This document shows, in pieces, positions 7,952 to 13,576 of a DNA stretch of 22,049 nt (position 1 is the first letter of the stretch; each line of letters starts with the position of its first letter). The notes beneath the pieces are model-generated. The model saw nothing but the letters and a program-made list of their open reading frames with translations, searched no databases and was not told where the DNA came from. The DNA lies in NCBI GenBank assembly GCA_937873535.1, contig CALMYA010000025.1, positions 1 through 22,049 of the forward strand, written 5' to 3'. This DNA comes from an uncultured bacterium. Its GTDB lineage: Bacteria > Patescibacteriota > Minisyncoccia > Phycocordibacterales > CAIZLB01. A program made the translations under genes and the position numbers.

Positions 7952-7996
7952 GACCTGCGGAGAGCATATCGCAGATACGCATGCTCTAGGTATGTC
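7952..7996. repeat. Hairpin element with conserved apical sequence, copy 1 (terminator position)
   Basis: A perfect 7-bp stem, AGAGCAT (7961-7967) with ATGCTCT (7981-7987), encloses a 13-nt loop. The outer bases GACCT / AGGT..GTC pair partly. Positions 7962-7986 are identical, in reverse orientation, to 10697-10721. The hairpin lies between convergent topA and the Nudix gene. It is followed by CTTTTTCT on the minus strand and a T-rich run on the plus strand, so it probably acts as a bidirectional terminator. Confidence 0.75.
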
Positions 7997-8008
7997 CTGT
8001 TTGTATTT

Positions 8009-8620
8009 TTATTCTTTAAAAGCGTACGGCCTAGGGTTCTTCAACATATCCAAAAGCTCTTTATCTCTCCCCTGCAAGAGCAATCGTTCGGCAAATGGCA
8101 GCGAGTAATGAAGCTCACCTGAACGAATCATTTCTATAAATTTTACAATGGGTACTTTTATGACGCGCCCATCTTCGCTGGCACTTGGATGGCGATCTTT
8201 TACTTCTTTTATATCAGTGGCAATAAAAATGTATCTTCCCCATTCAACGCCAGGTGAAGGAAATGTTACATCTACAAGTGTGTAGTTATTGAACACAAAA
8301 CCAGTCTCTTCTTCAAGCTCGCGACGCACCGCTGAATCTATATCTTCGCCATGATCTACCAAGCCGCCTGGGGCTGCAAGTACATAGCTGTCCCAGTGAG
8401 GCTGGCGCTCTTTTACCAAAAGCACAGTATCGTCAATAATAGAAAGGGCGATGACACTATCGTTTCTTTTTACGATTTCAAATGTTCGGATACTGCCGTC
8501 AAACATCTTTTGCTTCCATTGATATACTTCAAATCGTTTTCCTGAAAAAACTTTCTTGGCTTTATCTGAAAATATTTTTACACCTTTTGGAATAGGACGC
8601 TTATGCATGTCTTTGTTCAT
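8009..8620 (-). CDS. Nudix hydrolase, ADP-ribose pyrophosphatase-like
   Basis: Predicted to hydrolyse a nucleoside diphosphate linked to another group, such as ADP-ribose or a nucleotide sugar. The complete Nudix box runs from G86 to F108: G-x5-E92-x7-R100-E101-L-x-E-E-x-G. The upstream AAPGG and the FEIVKR region resemble the ADP-ribose pyrophosphatase subgroup. Residues after the box (PSPGVEWGRYIFIATDI) may shape the substrate pocket. The frame is open further upstream to 8686, but the start at 8620 is preferred because a promoter with a 17-nt spacer lies just before it; the ATG at 8608 (MHKRPIPKG) is also possible. The exact substrate cannot be told from sequence. Confidence 0.88.
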   Translation of the reverse strand: MNKDMHKRPIPKGVKIFSDKAKKVFSGKRFEVYQWKQKMFDGSIRTFEIVKRNDSVIALSIIDDTVLLVKERQPHWDSYVLAAPGGLVDHGEDIDSAVRRELEEETGFVFNNYTLVDVTFPSPGVEWGRYIFIATDIKEVKDRHPSASEDGRVIKVPIVKFIEMIRSGELHYSLPFAERLLLQGRDKELLDMLKNPRPYAFKE

Positions 8621-8633
8621 AAATTGCTTGATG

Positions 8634-8662
8634 ATTTTATACTCATACAAACATTGGCGCAA
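8634..8662 (-). promoter_or_regulatory. Promoter of the Nudix gene
   Basis: The -35 is TTGCGC (8662-8657), with a 17-nt spacer and the -10 TAAAAT (8639-8634). The predicted start is about 7-8 nt before the ATG at 8620, which supports that start codon. Confidence 0.5.
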
Positions 8663-8678
8663 GCATTTTAGGCCTGAT

Positions 8679-8687
8679 TTATCCACA
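8679..8687 (+). other. Perfect DnaA-box match TTATCCACA
   Basis: TTATCCACA is the strict DnaA-box consensus. It lies upstream of the Nudix promoter next to an AT-rich stretch and near parB. A single box may be regulatory or chance. Confidence 0.4.
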
Positions 8688-8742
8688 TCCTGAATATCTA
8701 CTTCATATTTGCAGGCAAAAAAATAAAAACTACACCATTTTT

Positions 8743-8760
8743 ATTTGAAATATTTCAAAT
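8743..8760. repeat. Perfect 18-bp AT-rich palindrome downstream of parB
   Basis: ATTTGAAATATTTCAAAT reads identically on both strands with no loop, and is followed on the plus strand by TTTTTT. It sits 18 bp beyond the parB stop codon. It does not match the classical parS consensus. It could be a protein-binding site or a weak terminator. Confidence 0.55.
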
Positions 8761-8778
8761 TTTTTCGTAAACAACCTA

Positions 8779-9876
8779 CTAAAGGCTGAAATTCTTTATA
8801 GAATACAAATTTTCATCTTCAGCGACGTCGCTTGGTGTAGAATCGTCTATTGGGTTGCCGGCAGAATCAATTGAATCATTCGACTCGGTAGTATCCATAG
8901 AAATATCTGAAATATGAGGGAGTGCTGAAGAAATTCCGGCAATATTAGAACTTCCTGCAACAGCAGGAACAGACGACAGCGCCGCAACACCACCCTTCTT
9001 TTCAACAAGCTCCAAAATATGGCGCAAATCATCGTTGGTAAAGAAATTAATGACAACCTTACCGCCATTATCTTTTCTTTCTATCATCACGCGAGTGCCA
9101 AGCGCTTCGTTTAACTTATTCTCAATATCGCGAAGCTCTGGGTCATTTGCTGCGGTATCTTTCTTGCGTGAACGCTCAACAGCAATGCGACGCGCAATGG
9201 CTTCGGCCTCGCGCACGGTTATTTTACGAAAAACAATTTCCTTAAAAAGAGTTTCCTGCTCTTCATTCTTTCCGACAAGCATAAGAAGTGGCCGCGTATG
9301 GCCTTCAGTAATTTTCTTTTCAGACAACGCTGTGAGCATGTGTTCAGGTAAAGCGAGCAAACGAATACTATTAGTTACATATTCGCGGCTCTTCCCCATT
9401 TTTTCGGCAATTTGAATATGCTTCAAGCCAAATTCTTCAGCAAGACGATGAAAAGAACGCGCGCGATCTACAACGTTTAAATCTTCACGTTGCAGGTTTT
9501 CAATAATAGCTAGCTCAAGCTTCACCATTTCATTTTCTTCTTGAGCACGAATAATGGCAGGAATACGAGCAAGCCCGGCAAGTTTTGATGCGCGCAAACG
9601 GCGTTCTCCTGAAATAAGTTCGTACTGAACGGCCAAGCCGCCGTCGGGCTTTATAATTTCCTTCCTAGTAACTGTAAGAGGCTGCAGCAAACCGTACATT
9701 CGAATAGAGTCAGCAAGGTCTTTAAGCGCCTGCGGGTCGAAGTCGCGACGAGGCTGATACGGGTTCGGCAGTATCTTTTCAAGCTCTATCCAAAAGATGG
9801 AATTATTGAAATAACGTGAAGTAGGGTCGCCTTTTGCCGCATGCTTATGCAGGCTTTGCAGATCTGAATCGTTCAT
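8779..9876 (-). CDS. parB: Chromosome-partitioning protein ParB / Noc-SpoOJ family
   Basis: A DNA-binding CTPase that spreads from parS sites and helps segregate origins. The N-terminal CTP-binding domain shows ILPNPYQPRRDFDPQALKDL, LLQPLTVT and the diagnostic GERRLRASKLAGL box. A helix-turn-helix domain follows (AEKMGKSREYVTNSIRLLALP) and then a C-terminal dimerisation region. The tail after about residue 305 is Ser/Asp-rich and low in complexity. At 365 aa the protein is somewhat long because of this tail. The ATG at 9876 is chosen over the upstream one (9930) because the added residues are non-homologous and an extended -10 lies between them. No parA partner is adjacent; the neighbours are a Nudix gene and a small exported protein. 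Confidence 0.93.
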   Translation of the reverse strand: MNDSDLQSLHKHAAKGDPTSRYFNNSIFWIELEKILPNPYQPRRDFDPQALKDLADSIRMYGLLQPLTVTRKEIIKPDGGLAVQYELISGERRLRASKLAGLARIPAIIRAQEENEMVKLELAIIENLQREDLNVVDRARSFHRLAEEFGLKHIQIAEKMGKSREYVTNSIRLLALPEHMLTALSEKKITEGHTRPLLMLVGKNEEQETLFKEIVFRKITVREAEAIARRIAVERSRKKDTAANDPELRDIENKLNEALGTRVMIERKDNGGKVVINFFTNDDLRHILELVEKKGGVAALSSVPAVAGSSNIAGISSALPHISDISMDTTESNDSIDSAGNPIDDSTPSDVAEDENLYSIKNFSL

Positions 9877-9886
9877 ATATGAAATG

Positions 9887-9895
9887 ATTTTAGCA
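9887..9895 (-). promoter_or_regulatory. Extended -10 promoter of parB
   Basis: TGCTAAAAT on the minus strand matches the TGnTAtAAT extended -10 pattern with one mismatch. It ends 10 nt before the ATG at 9876, so the leader would be only about 2-3 nt. No strong -35 is visible. Confidence 0.5.
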
Positions 9896-9957
9896 CAGAA
9901 AGCGAAACGGAAAAAATATATGGCGTGCAAGGAATTTATGCTCAGAAATTGAGAAAT

Positions 9958-10006
9958 GGAAAAGGCCGCGGCGGGACAGTGGTAAGTCTGTATGCGCTGC
10001 GGCCTT
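9958..10006 (-). terminator. Terminator of the 138-aa exported protein gene
   Basis: A 12-bp stem with one G-U pair is formed by 10006-9995 and 9973-9962 (AAGGCCGC..GCGGCCTT core), with a 21-nt loop. It is followed by TTTTCC on the minus strand. It starts 15 nt past the stop codon at 10021. Confidence 0.75.
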
Positions 10007-10020
10007 CGTTCGATGTGCGG

Positions 10021-10437
10021 TTACTCTTTCGTGCCAACGACACCCGGCGCTGCCACTTTCCAGGTTCTGCCGGGTCGTGGAGAGTGGTCATCGTTTGGTT
10101 CAATTGAAATTACGCGATAAACCGGTTTTTTGGTAATGTCGCTCTTCACAGACACCGTACTAACGAACTTGTGAGTAAGTCCGTCCGGGGCCGCAGCTCC
10201 CTGGTCTTCGACACTGATGACGAAGTACTCTCCGACTGACAAGTTGGAGATGCCGATAAGCGGAGGCAGATCGGCTTCTGCCTGTTGTTTGTCTGGGGTG
10301 AGCGGCTGAACTTGCGCCAAAGCCTGGTGTGAAGGCGGCGGCACAAGTGCCACGTACAGAGCCATCGCCGCCAAGGCTACGCAAAAAGCGAGCCCAAGCG
10401 GAGTGATATTGTTATTGGGATTTGTGAATATGTTCAT
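10021..10437 (-). CDS. Small exported or membrane-anchored protein, 138 aa, unknown
   Basis: No family is recognised. The N-terminus (MNIFTNPNNNITP) is followed by a hydrophobic helix (residues about 14-33, LGLAFCVALAAMALYVALVP) and a possible signal-peptidase site near ALA-QVQ (residue 41). The exported part is about 95 residues and looks beta-rich (GEYFVISVED, LTHKFVSTVSVKS, PVYRVISIEP), with a Pro/Arg-containing tail. No Shine-Dalgarno sequence precedes the ATG. The gene is single, with a strong terminator and a folded leader upstream, and is richer in G and C than its neighbours. It resembles the 80-aa and 151-aa exported-protein genes of this window in general design, but no sequence similarity is obvious. 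Confidence 0.65.
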   Translation of the reverse strand: MNIFTNPNNNITPLGLAFCVALAAMALYVALVPPPSHQALAQVQPLTPDKQQAEADLPPLIGISNLSVGEYFVISVEDQGAAAPDGLTHKFVSTVSVKSDITKKPVYRVISIEPNDDHSPRPGRTWKVAAPGVVGTKE

Positions 10438-10461
10438 GGACTAAGCGAGTTTGGGTGTTGC

Positions 10462-10526
10462 TGAATTACCGAGTTTTCAAGGAGACTTCCACAGGAAGGC
10501 CCTAACTACGATTCGGGCGTAATTCA
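10462..10526 (-). promoter_or_regulatory. Folded 5' leader of the 138-aa gene (three-way-junction candidate)
   Basis: An 8-bp closing stem joins 10519-10526 with 10462-10469 (TGAATTAC/GTAATTCA). It encloses two neighbouring hairpins: CTTCC-TGT-GGAAG (10486-10498) and GCCC/GGGC (10499-10518). A 16-nt strand containing TCTCCTTGAAAAC completes the junction. The structure ends 24 nt before the ATG at 10437. It may be a regulatory leader; no known riboswitch class is recognised. Confidence 0.45.
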
Positions 10527-10544
10527 AACACATATATTAGTACT

Positions 10545-10572
10545 TTGCAAGTTATCTTTTTTACCGTATTAT
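10545..10572 (+). promoter_or_regulatory. Promoter of the tRNA-Leu gene
   Basis: The -35 is TTGCAA (10545-10550), with a 16-nt spacer and the -10 TATTAT (10567-10572). The predicted start is about 10 nt before the mature tRNA. The -10 lies in a perfect palindrome, CCGTAT-T-ATACGG, which also gives TATAAT on the other strand. Confidence 0.6.
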
Positions 10573-10589
10573 ACGGAATAAGCGCCCAT

Positions 10590-10670
10590 GCCGGAGTGAC
10601 GAAATGGTAAACGTACTCGACTCAAAATCGAGCGCCGCAAGGCTTGTGAGTTCAAGTCTCACCTCCGGCA
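10590..10670 (+). tRNA. tRNA-Leu (anticodon CAA)
   Basis: This is a class II tRNA. The acceptor stem GCCGGAG pairs with CTCCGGC and the discriminator is A (10670). The D arm is ACG/CGT around AAATGGTAAA. The anticodon arm is CTCGA-CTCAAAA-TCGAG with anticodon CAA. The long variable arm has GCC-GCAA-GGC, and the T arm is GTGAG-TTCAAGT-CTCAC. The 3' CCA is not encoded (the sequence reads CCT), so it must be added by the CCA-adding enzyme. A36-A37-A38 is the recognition feature for MiaA, whose gene follows. Confidence 0.93.
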
Positions 10671-10675
10671 CCTTC

Positions 10676-10742
10676 AGACGATATCGCGTGTTTTAGGAGC
10701 ATGCGTATCTGCGATATGCTCCTAAAACACGCGATATCGTCT
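10676..10742. repeat. Perfect 27-bp inverted repeat with conserved apex, copy 2
   Basis: The arms 10676-10702 and 10716-10742 are exact reverse complements, separated by a 13-nt loop (GCGTATCTGCGAT). The central 25 nt (10697-10721) is identical, inverted, to 7962-7986. CTTCAG stands directly at both outer ends (10672-10677 and 10741-10746) as a direct repeat, which would fit a target-site duplication around a 63-bp element. No T run follows on either strand, so it is not a classical terminator. It lies between the tRNA and miaA. Confidence 0.85.
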
Positions 10743-10748
10743 TCAGTT

Positions 10749-11687
10749 ATGCCTAAAGTAAAAAATATTAAACTAGCGCCAAAAACCTTACCTAAAATTC
10801 TGGTGGTACTCGGCCCTACCGCCGTGGGCAAAAGCGACATCGCCGTGCGCCTCGCCAAAAAATTCAACGGCGAAGTTGTTTCTGCCGATTCAAGGCAGGT
10901 GTATACAGGAATGGACATAGGCACGGGAAAAATCACAAAGCCTGAAATGCGCGGTGTTCCCCATCATCTTTTAAATATTGTTTCGCCTATGGCGCGAAAA
11001 AGGTTTACCGTCGATAATTTTCAGAAATTGGCATACGCCGCCATAGACGACATTTTAGAGCGCGGCAAACTTCCCGTTCTTTGCGGCGGCACCGGCTTCT
11101 ACATTCAATCCATAGTAGACGGAACCGTGCTCCCAGACGTAAATGCCAACCCTCCGCTCCGTAAAAAACTACACAAAAAGTCAGCTGAAGAACTTGTAAA
11201 AATTCTCTCAAAATTAGATAAAAACAGATTAAAGACTTTAGTAGAGCGTAATGATACGAACAATAAGGTGCGACTGATACGCGCCATCGAAATTGCTACG
11301 GCTCTCGGCAAGGTTCCTCCTATACAAAAGCAGCCAAGGTACGACGCTTTGCAAATCGGTTTAGAGCTTCCTGACGAAATACTTAAATTTAAAATAAAAA
11401 AACGCATTCTGGAAAGAATGAAAACTGGTATGCTAGCTGAAGCGCGCCGCCTGCACACAAAAGGCCTTTCATATAAAAAGATGCGCGAGTTCGGTCTCGA
11501 ATACAGACATCTCGCCAATATGCTCGAAGGTGAAATATCTAAAAAAGAATTTGTGCCCTTGCTTGCAACAGACATCTGGGATTACGTTCGCCGCCAGCGT
11601 GCCTGGTTTAAGCGCGACCCACATATTGCTTGGCATAAGCCTTCAGATATACGAAAAATAGAGGCCAAGCTCACAAGATTCCTATAG
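10749..11687 (+). CDS. miaA: tRNA dimethylallyltransferase
   Basis: Transfers a dimethylallyl group to N6 of A37 in tRNAs that read codons beginning with U. The P-loop is GPTAVGKS (about residues 22-29). Next come SADSRQVYTGMDIGTGK, VPHHLLNIVSP, LPVLCGGTGFYIQSI and, later, LEYRHL and RQRAWFKRDPHIAWH, all in family order. The length, 312 aa, is normal. The frame is open upstream to ATGs at 10701 and 10716, but these lie inside the palindrome, so the added residues would be encoded by the repeat. The ATG at 10749 is chosen because it begins just before the usual basic N-terminus. No Shine-Dalgarno sequence is present. The neighbouring tRNA-Leu(CAA) is a predicted substrate. Confidence 0.95.
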   Translation: MPKVKNIKLAPKTLPKILVVLGPTAVGKSDIAVRLAKKFNGEVVSADSRQVYTGMDIGTGKITKPEMRGVPHHLLNIVSPMARKRFTVDNFQKLAYAAIDDILERGKLPVLCGGTGFYIQSIVDGTVLPDVNANPPLRKKLHKKSAEELVKILSKLDKNRLKTLVERNDTNNKVRLIRAIEIATALGKVPPIQKQPRYDALQIGLELPDEILKFKIKKRILERMKTGMLAEARRLHTKGLSYKKMREFGLEYRHLANMLEGEISKKEFVPLLATDIWDYVRRQRAWFKRDPHIAWHKPSDIRKIEAKLTRFL

Positions 11688-11690
11688 CTC

Positions 11691-11719
11691 TTGCCTAAAC
11701 CTGATGCATGGGGTATATT
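11691..11719 (+). promoter_or_regulatory. Promoter of the 151-aa exported protein gene
   Basis: The -35 is TTGCCT (11691-11696), with a 17-nt spacer and the -10 TATATT (11714-11719). The start would be near 11727, giving a leader of about 115 nt that includes a CTGGTG/CACCAG hairpin. Confidence 0.6.
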
Positions 11720-11840
11720 CATCCTCATATCTGGTGTACTCCACCAGTTTGTGCGCAGCCTCGGAAGGTTGTGTACGCAAAGAAACAAACAAAGCGCTAG
11801 GCCAACGCCGACCGCCCGTCAAACCGTAATCCAGACCATC

Positions 11841-12296
11841 ATGAAGAAGAAATCCATCCTGTCCATTGCAGTTCTCACCTTGTGTACCCTCAGCTCATTC
11901 GCCGCGGAAGCGAAGAAGAAGGCCGAGACGCCGCCGACCGAGACGACCAAGAAGGCTGCCACCGCTCAACTCATGGGCGCGGGCGAGTACTCCATCGTGG
12001 GCACAGTCATCGACCACCCCATGCAGCTCGCTATCATGAATGAGCAGCACGGAAAGTGGCTGATCACGCCCGCCCAGGGAATCCTCGGCATCCTGAAAAC
12101 GACTGGTCTCAAGAAGTGCCATGCTCTCGTCACGATCGACGCCGACAAAACTGCAGTCATCAGCTTCCACTCGCCTTCCGACAAGAAAGCGCTTGCCAGC
12201 TACCCTGAGAAGCATGCGGTGAAAATCAAAGCCACCGGCACAACTGCCGACGCCGCGACAGCCACCAAATCGAAACCGAAGAAGACCGGCGTCTGA
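11841..12296 (+). CDS. Small secreted Lys-rich protein, 151 aa, unknown
   Basis: No family is recognised. A clear signal peptide (MKKKSILSIAVLTLCTLSSFA, cleavage near A21-A-E) is followed by a Lys/Thr/Ala-rich segment and a compact central part (about residues 43-125, GEYSIVGTVIDHPMQLAIM and KCHALVTIDADKTAVISFHS). The C-terminus is Lys/Thr/Ala-rich and ends KPKKTGV. The start at 11841 is chosen because it begins the signal peptide; the longer frame upstream would place the signal internally. Codon use (AAG, ATC, CTC, GCC preferred) and base composition are visibly more G+C-rich than in the flanking genes. The gene has its own promoter, a leader of more than 100 nt without a Shine-Dalgarno sequence, and a terminator. 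Recent transfer or selection for expression could explain the composition. Confidence 0.7.
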   Translation: MKKKSILSIAVLTLCTLSSFAAEAKKKAETPPTETTKKAATAQLMGAGEYSIVGTVIDHPMQLAIMNEQHGKWLITPAQGILGILKTTGLKKCHALVTIDADKTAVISFHSPSDKKALASYPEKHAVKIKATGTTADAATATKSKPKKTGV

Positions 12297-12375
12297 TCGC
12301 CGCCAAGACGCTCTACCGCGACCACCGCGCGTAAGAGCAACCTCCTCCTCGGGGCCAACCTCGCATTCCAGCGAG

Positions 12376-12450
12376 AAGCCCCGGGGCAGCGAGCCTCAAA
12401 CCCAAGCACCGAAAAGTAGTACCCGTTACTGCATCGGGGCTTTTTTATTT
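12376..12450 (+). terminator. Terminator of the 151-aa exported protein gene
   Basis: AAGCCCCG (12376-12383) pairs with CGGGGCTT (12435-12442) around a long loop that contains a smaller AGTA/TACT hairpin. It is followed by TTTTTTATTTT. The 3' untranslated stretch 12297-12375 shows no gene. Confidence 0.65.
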
Positions 12451-12498
12451 TGCTAAATAAAAATATTTACCAAACAACTTTTTCCGAAATTCAAACCG

Positions 12499-13044
12499 TT
12501 AAAATTGCACAATACTATATACGCAACGTTCCCTTCCTTCACCTTTATCTTCTTTTGAAATAAGCTTCAGTTCAGGCTTTATCTCTTCTTCATCAAAAAC
12601 CTTATAACCCTCTCCAATTCGTACCGGTAATTTTTCTAAAATTATTTTATCAATTAAACCTTCTTTAACAATTGATGTATTGAGTGTCGGACCGCTTGAA
12701 AGCAGTACTTCTTTTTCGCCTTTTGAATTTGTTTTTATAGCAGCCTCGGCGGCTTTTTCATATGCCTCTTTCGGCGACCTTGCCACCACATAGCCGCTCT
12801 TGGGCTCAAAATTTGCATCACGGCTAACCACAACTCTTTTTACAGGAAGAGCTTCGAACGCCTCAACTAAGTAGCCGTCATACTTTTGAATAGCGTCGTA
12901 TGTTTTTCTGCCGACGATAACAGCTCCGTATTCGCGGCACATATCTAAAAATTCATTCCACATTTCATCAGGAATGAAGTCTTCGCTGTGATCAATTTTT
13001 GAAATGAAACCGTCGGCGGAAACTACGTTATATAAAGTAATCAT
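12499..13044 (-). CDS. Dihydrofolate reductase-like protein (RibD C-terminal domain family)
   Basis: An NAD(P)H-dependent reductase of the DHFR/RibD_C fold. The N-terminus MITLYNVVSADGFISKIDHS has the family's SADG pattern. It is followed by GAVIVGRKTYDAI, KRVVVSRDANFEP, VLLSSGPTLNTSIVKEGLIDKIILEKLPVRIGEGYKVF and a C-terminal beta strand (CVYSIVQF). The length, 181 aa, is normal. Whether the substrate is dihydrofolate, a riboflavin precursor or another pteridine cannot be decided; no rib or thyA gene is nearby. The ATG at 13044 follows TATAAT by 8 nt, which suggests a leaderless mRNA. Confidence 0.85.
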   Translation of the reverse strand: MITLYNVVSADGFISKIDHSEDFIPDEMWNEFLDMCREYGAVIVGRKTYDAIQKYDGYLVEAFEALPVKRVVVSRDANFEPKSGYVVARSPKEAYEKAAEAAIKTNSKGEKEVLLSSGPTLNTSIVKEGLIDKIILEKLPVRIGEGYKVFDEEEIKPELKLISKEDKGEGRERCVYSIVQF

Positions 13045-13052
13045 ATATTTTC

Positions 13053-13058
13053 ATTATA
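13053..13058 (-). promoter_or_regulatory. -10 box (TATAAT) of the DHFR-like gene
   Basis: A consensus TATAAT on the minus strand ends 8 nt before the ATG at 13044. No strong -35 is visible. Confidence 0.5.
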
Positions 13059-13394
13059 CCTGATGGCTTAAAATATTGACGACTTAACGTTTTATATACT
13101 CTAATTTATTATCCACTCTTTTTAAAAGACTCTCAACATTTTATGCACAGACATTTCCACCGTTTTTTCAGCCTAAAAATTTGACATCTTAACCTATAGG
13201 AGCAAAATTAAACTAGGTTTACTCATACAGAAGAAATCCTACTTTAAAGTTTGCATCGTGTCTCGCGTATTGCGCCTTCACCGGAACAATTAGAGACCAA
13301 ATATTTGCACAATGGGGATCCCTCTTCAGAGAATAGACCTGCCAATTCAAAGCCCTCCCTCGCGGAGGGTTTTGATTAGGACGACTGTTGTTTC
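13059..13394. other. Gene-poor AT-rich interval with two DnaA-box-like sites and a hairpin
   Basis: No credible reading frame is present. The interval holds TTATCCACT (13109-13117, one mismatch to the DnaA box) and TTATGCACA (13141-13149, matching TTATNCACA) in AT-rich DNA. TTGACA occurs at 13181 without a good -10. A strong hairpin lies at 13348-13374 (CAAAGCCCTCC/GGAGGGTTTTG). A small non-coding RNA on the plus strand ending at that hairpin, or an origin-related region, are possible but unproven. Confidence 0.4.
13348..13374. terminator. Hairpin, probable terminator
   Basis: An 11-bp stem with one G-U pair on the plus strand is built on CCCTCC/GGAGGG with a CTCGC loop, and includes TTTTG on its 3' side. 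It lies about 20 nt past the stop of the 34-aa minus-strand gene. The minus-strand reading has no proper T tail, so the direction is uncertain. Confidence 0.45.
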
Positions 13395-13499
13395 TTATTT
13401 ATTTTTAGACAGCCGCGCGCGCTTTACCGCAAGACGCTTTTTCGTCTTTTTTGAACGCGATGTACGCATCTGACCGACTCCTGTTGCTCGTTTAGCCAT
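13395..13499 (-). CDS. Very small basic protein, 34 aa
   Basis: The peptide begins MAKRATGVGQMRTSRSKK and ends RARLSKNK. About 40% of its residues are Lys or Arg, and there is no acidic residue. This is the style of small ribosomal or other RNA-binding proteins, but it matches no ribosomal protein I can name with confidence. Support for its being real is the start codon 8 nt after a consensus TATAAT (13508-13513), the same spacing as two other genes here, and a hairpin after its stop codon. It is separate from the nirK operon, which ends 78 nt upstream. Confidence 0.55.
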   Translation of the reverse strand: MAKRATGVGQMRTSRSKKTKKRLAVKRARLSKNK

Positions 13500-13507
13500 A
13501 TGCCGAG

Positions 13508-13513
13508 ATTATA
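13508..13513 (-). promoter_or_regulatory. -10 box (TATAAT) of the 34-aa gene
   Basis: A consensus TATAAT on the minus strand ends 8 nt before the ATG at 13499. No strong -35 is visible. Confidence 0.45.
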
Positions 13514-13576
13514 TACTATTAGATGAAAAGCTCCTATATCATAGACTGCGTCAGCCTCCGGACGGCAAACTTAAGC

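Noticed and set aside
8743..8760. Palindrome considered as a classical parS site
   Set aside because: It does not match the TGTTTCACGTGAAACA consensus; kept only as an unexplained palindrome.
11105..11575. 156-codon open frame on the minus strand across miaA
   Set aside because: miaA has full family motifs on the plus strand; the antisense frame shows no recognisable domain.
12200..12409. 69-codon minus-strand frame over the 3' end of the GC-rich gene
   Set aside because: It runs through the plus-strand terminator region and has no start signal; long chance frames are expected in GC-rich DNA.
13181..13203. TTGACA on the plus strand, possible promoter
   Set aside because: No reasonable -10 at 16-18 nt; no gene follows on that strand.
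13431..13453. AAGACG/CGTCTT hairpin followed by TTTT on the plus strand
   Set aside because: It lies within the Lys/Arg codons of the 34-aa gene and no plus-strand gene precedes it; it is best explained by repetitive AAG/ACG/CGT codons.
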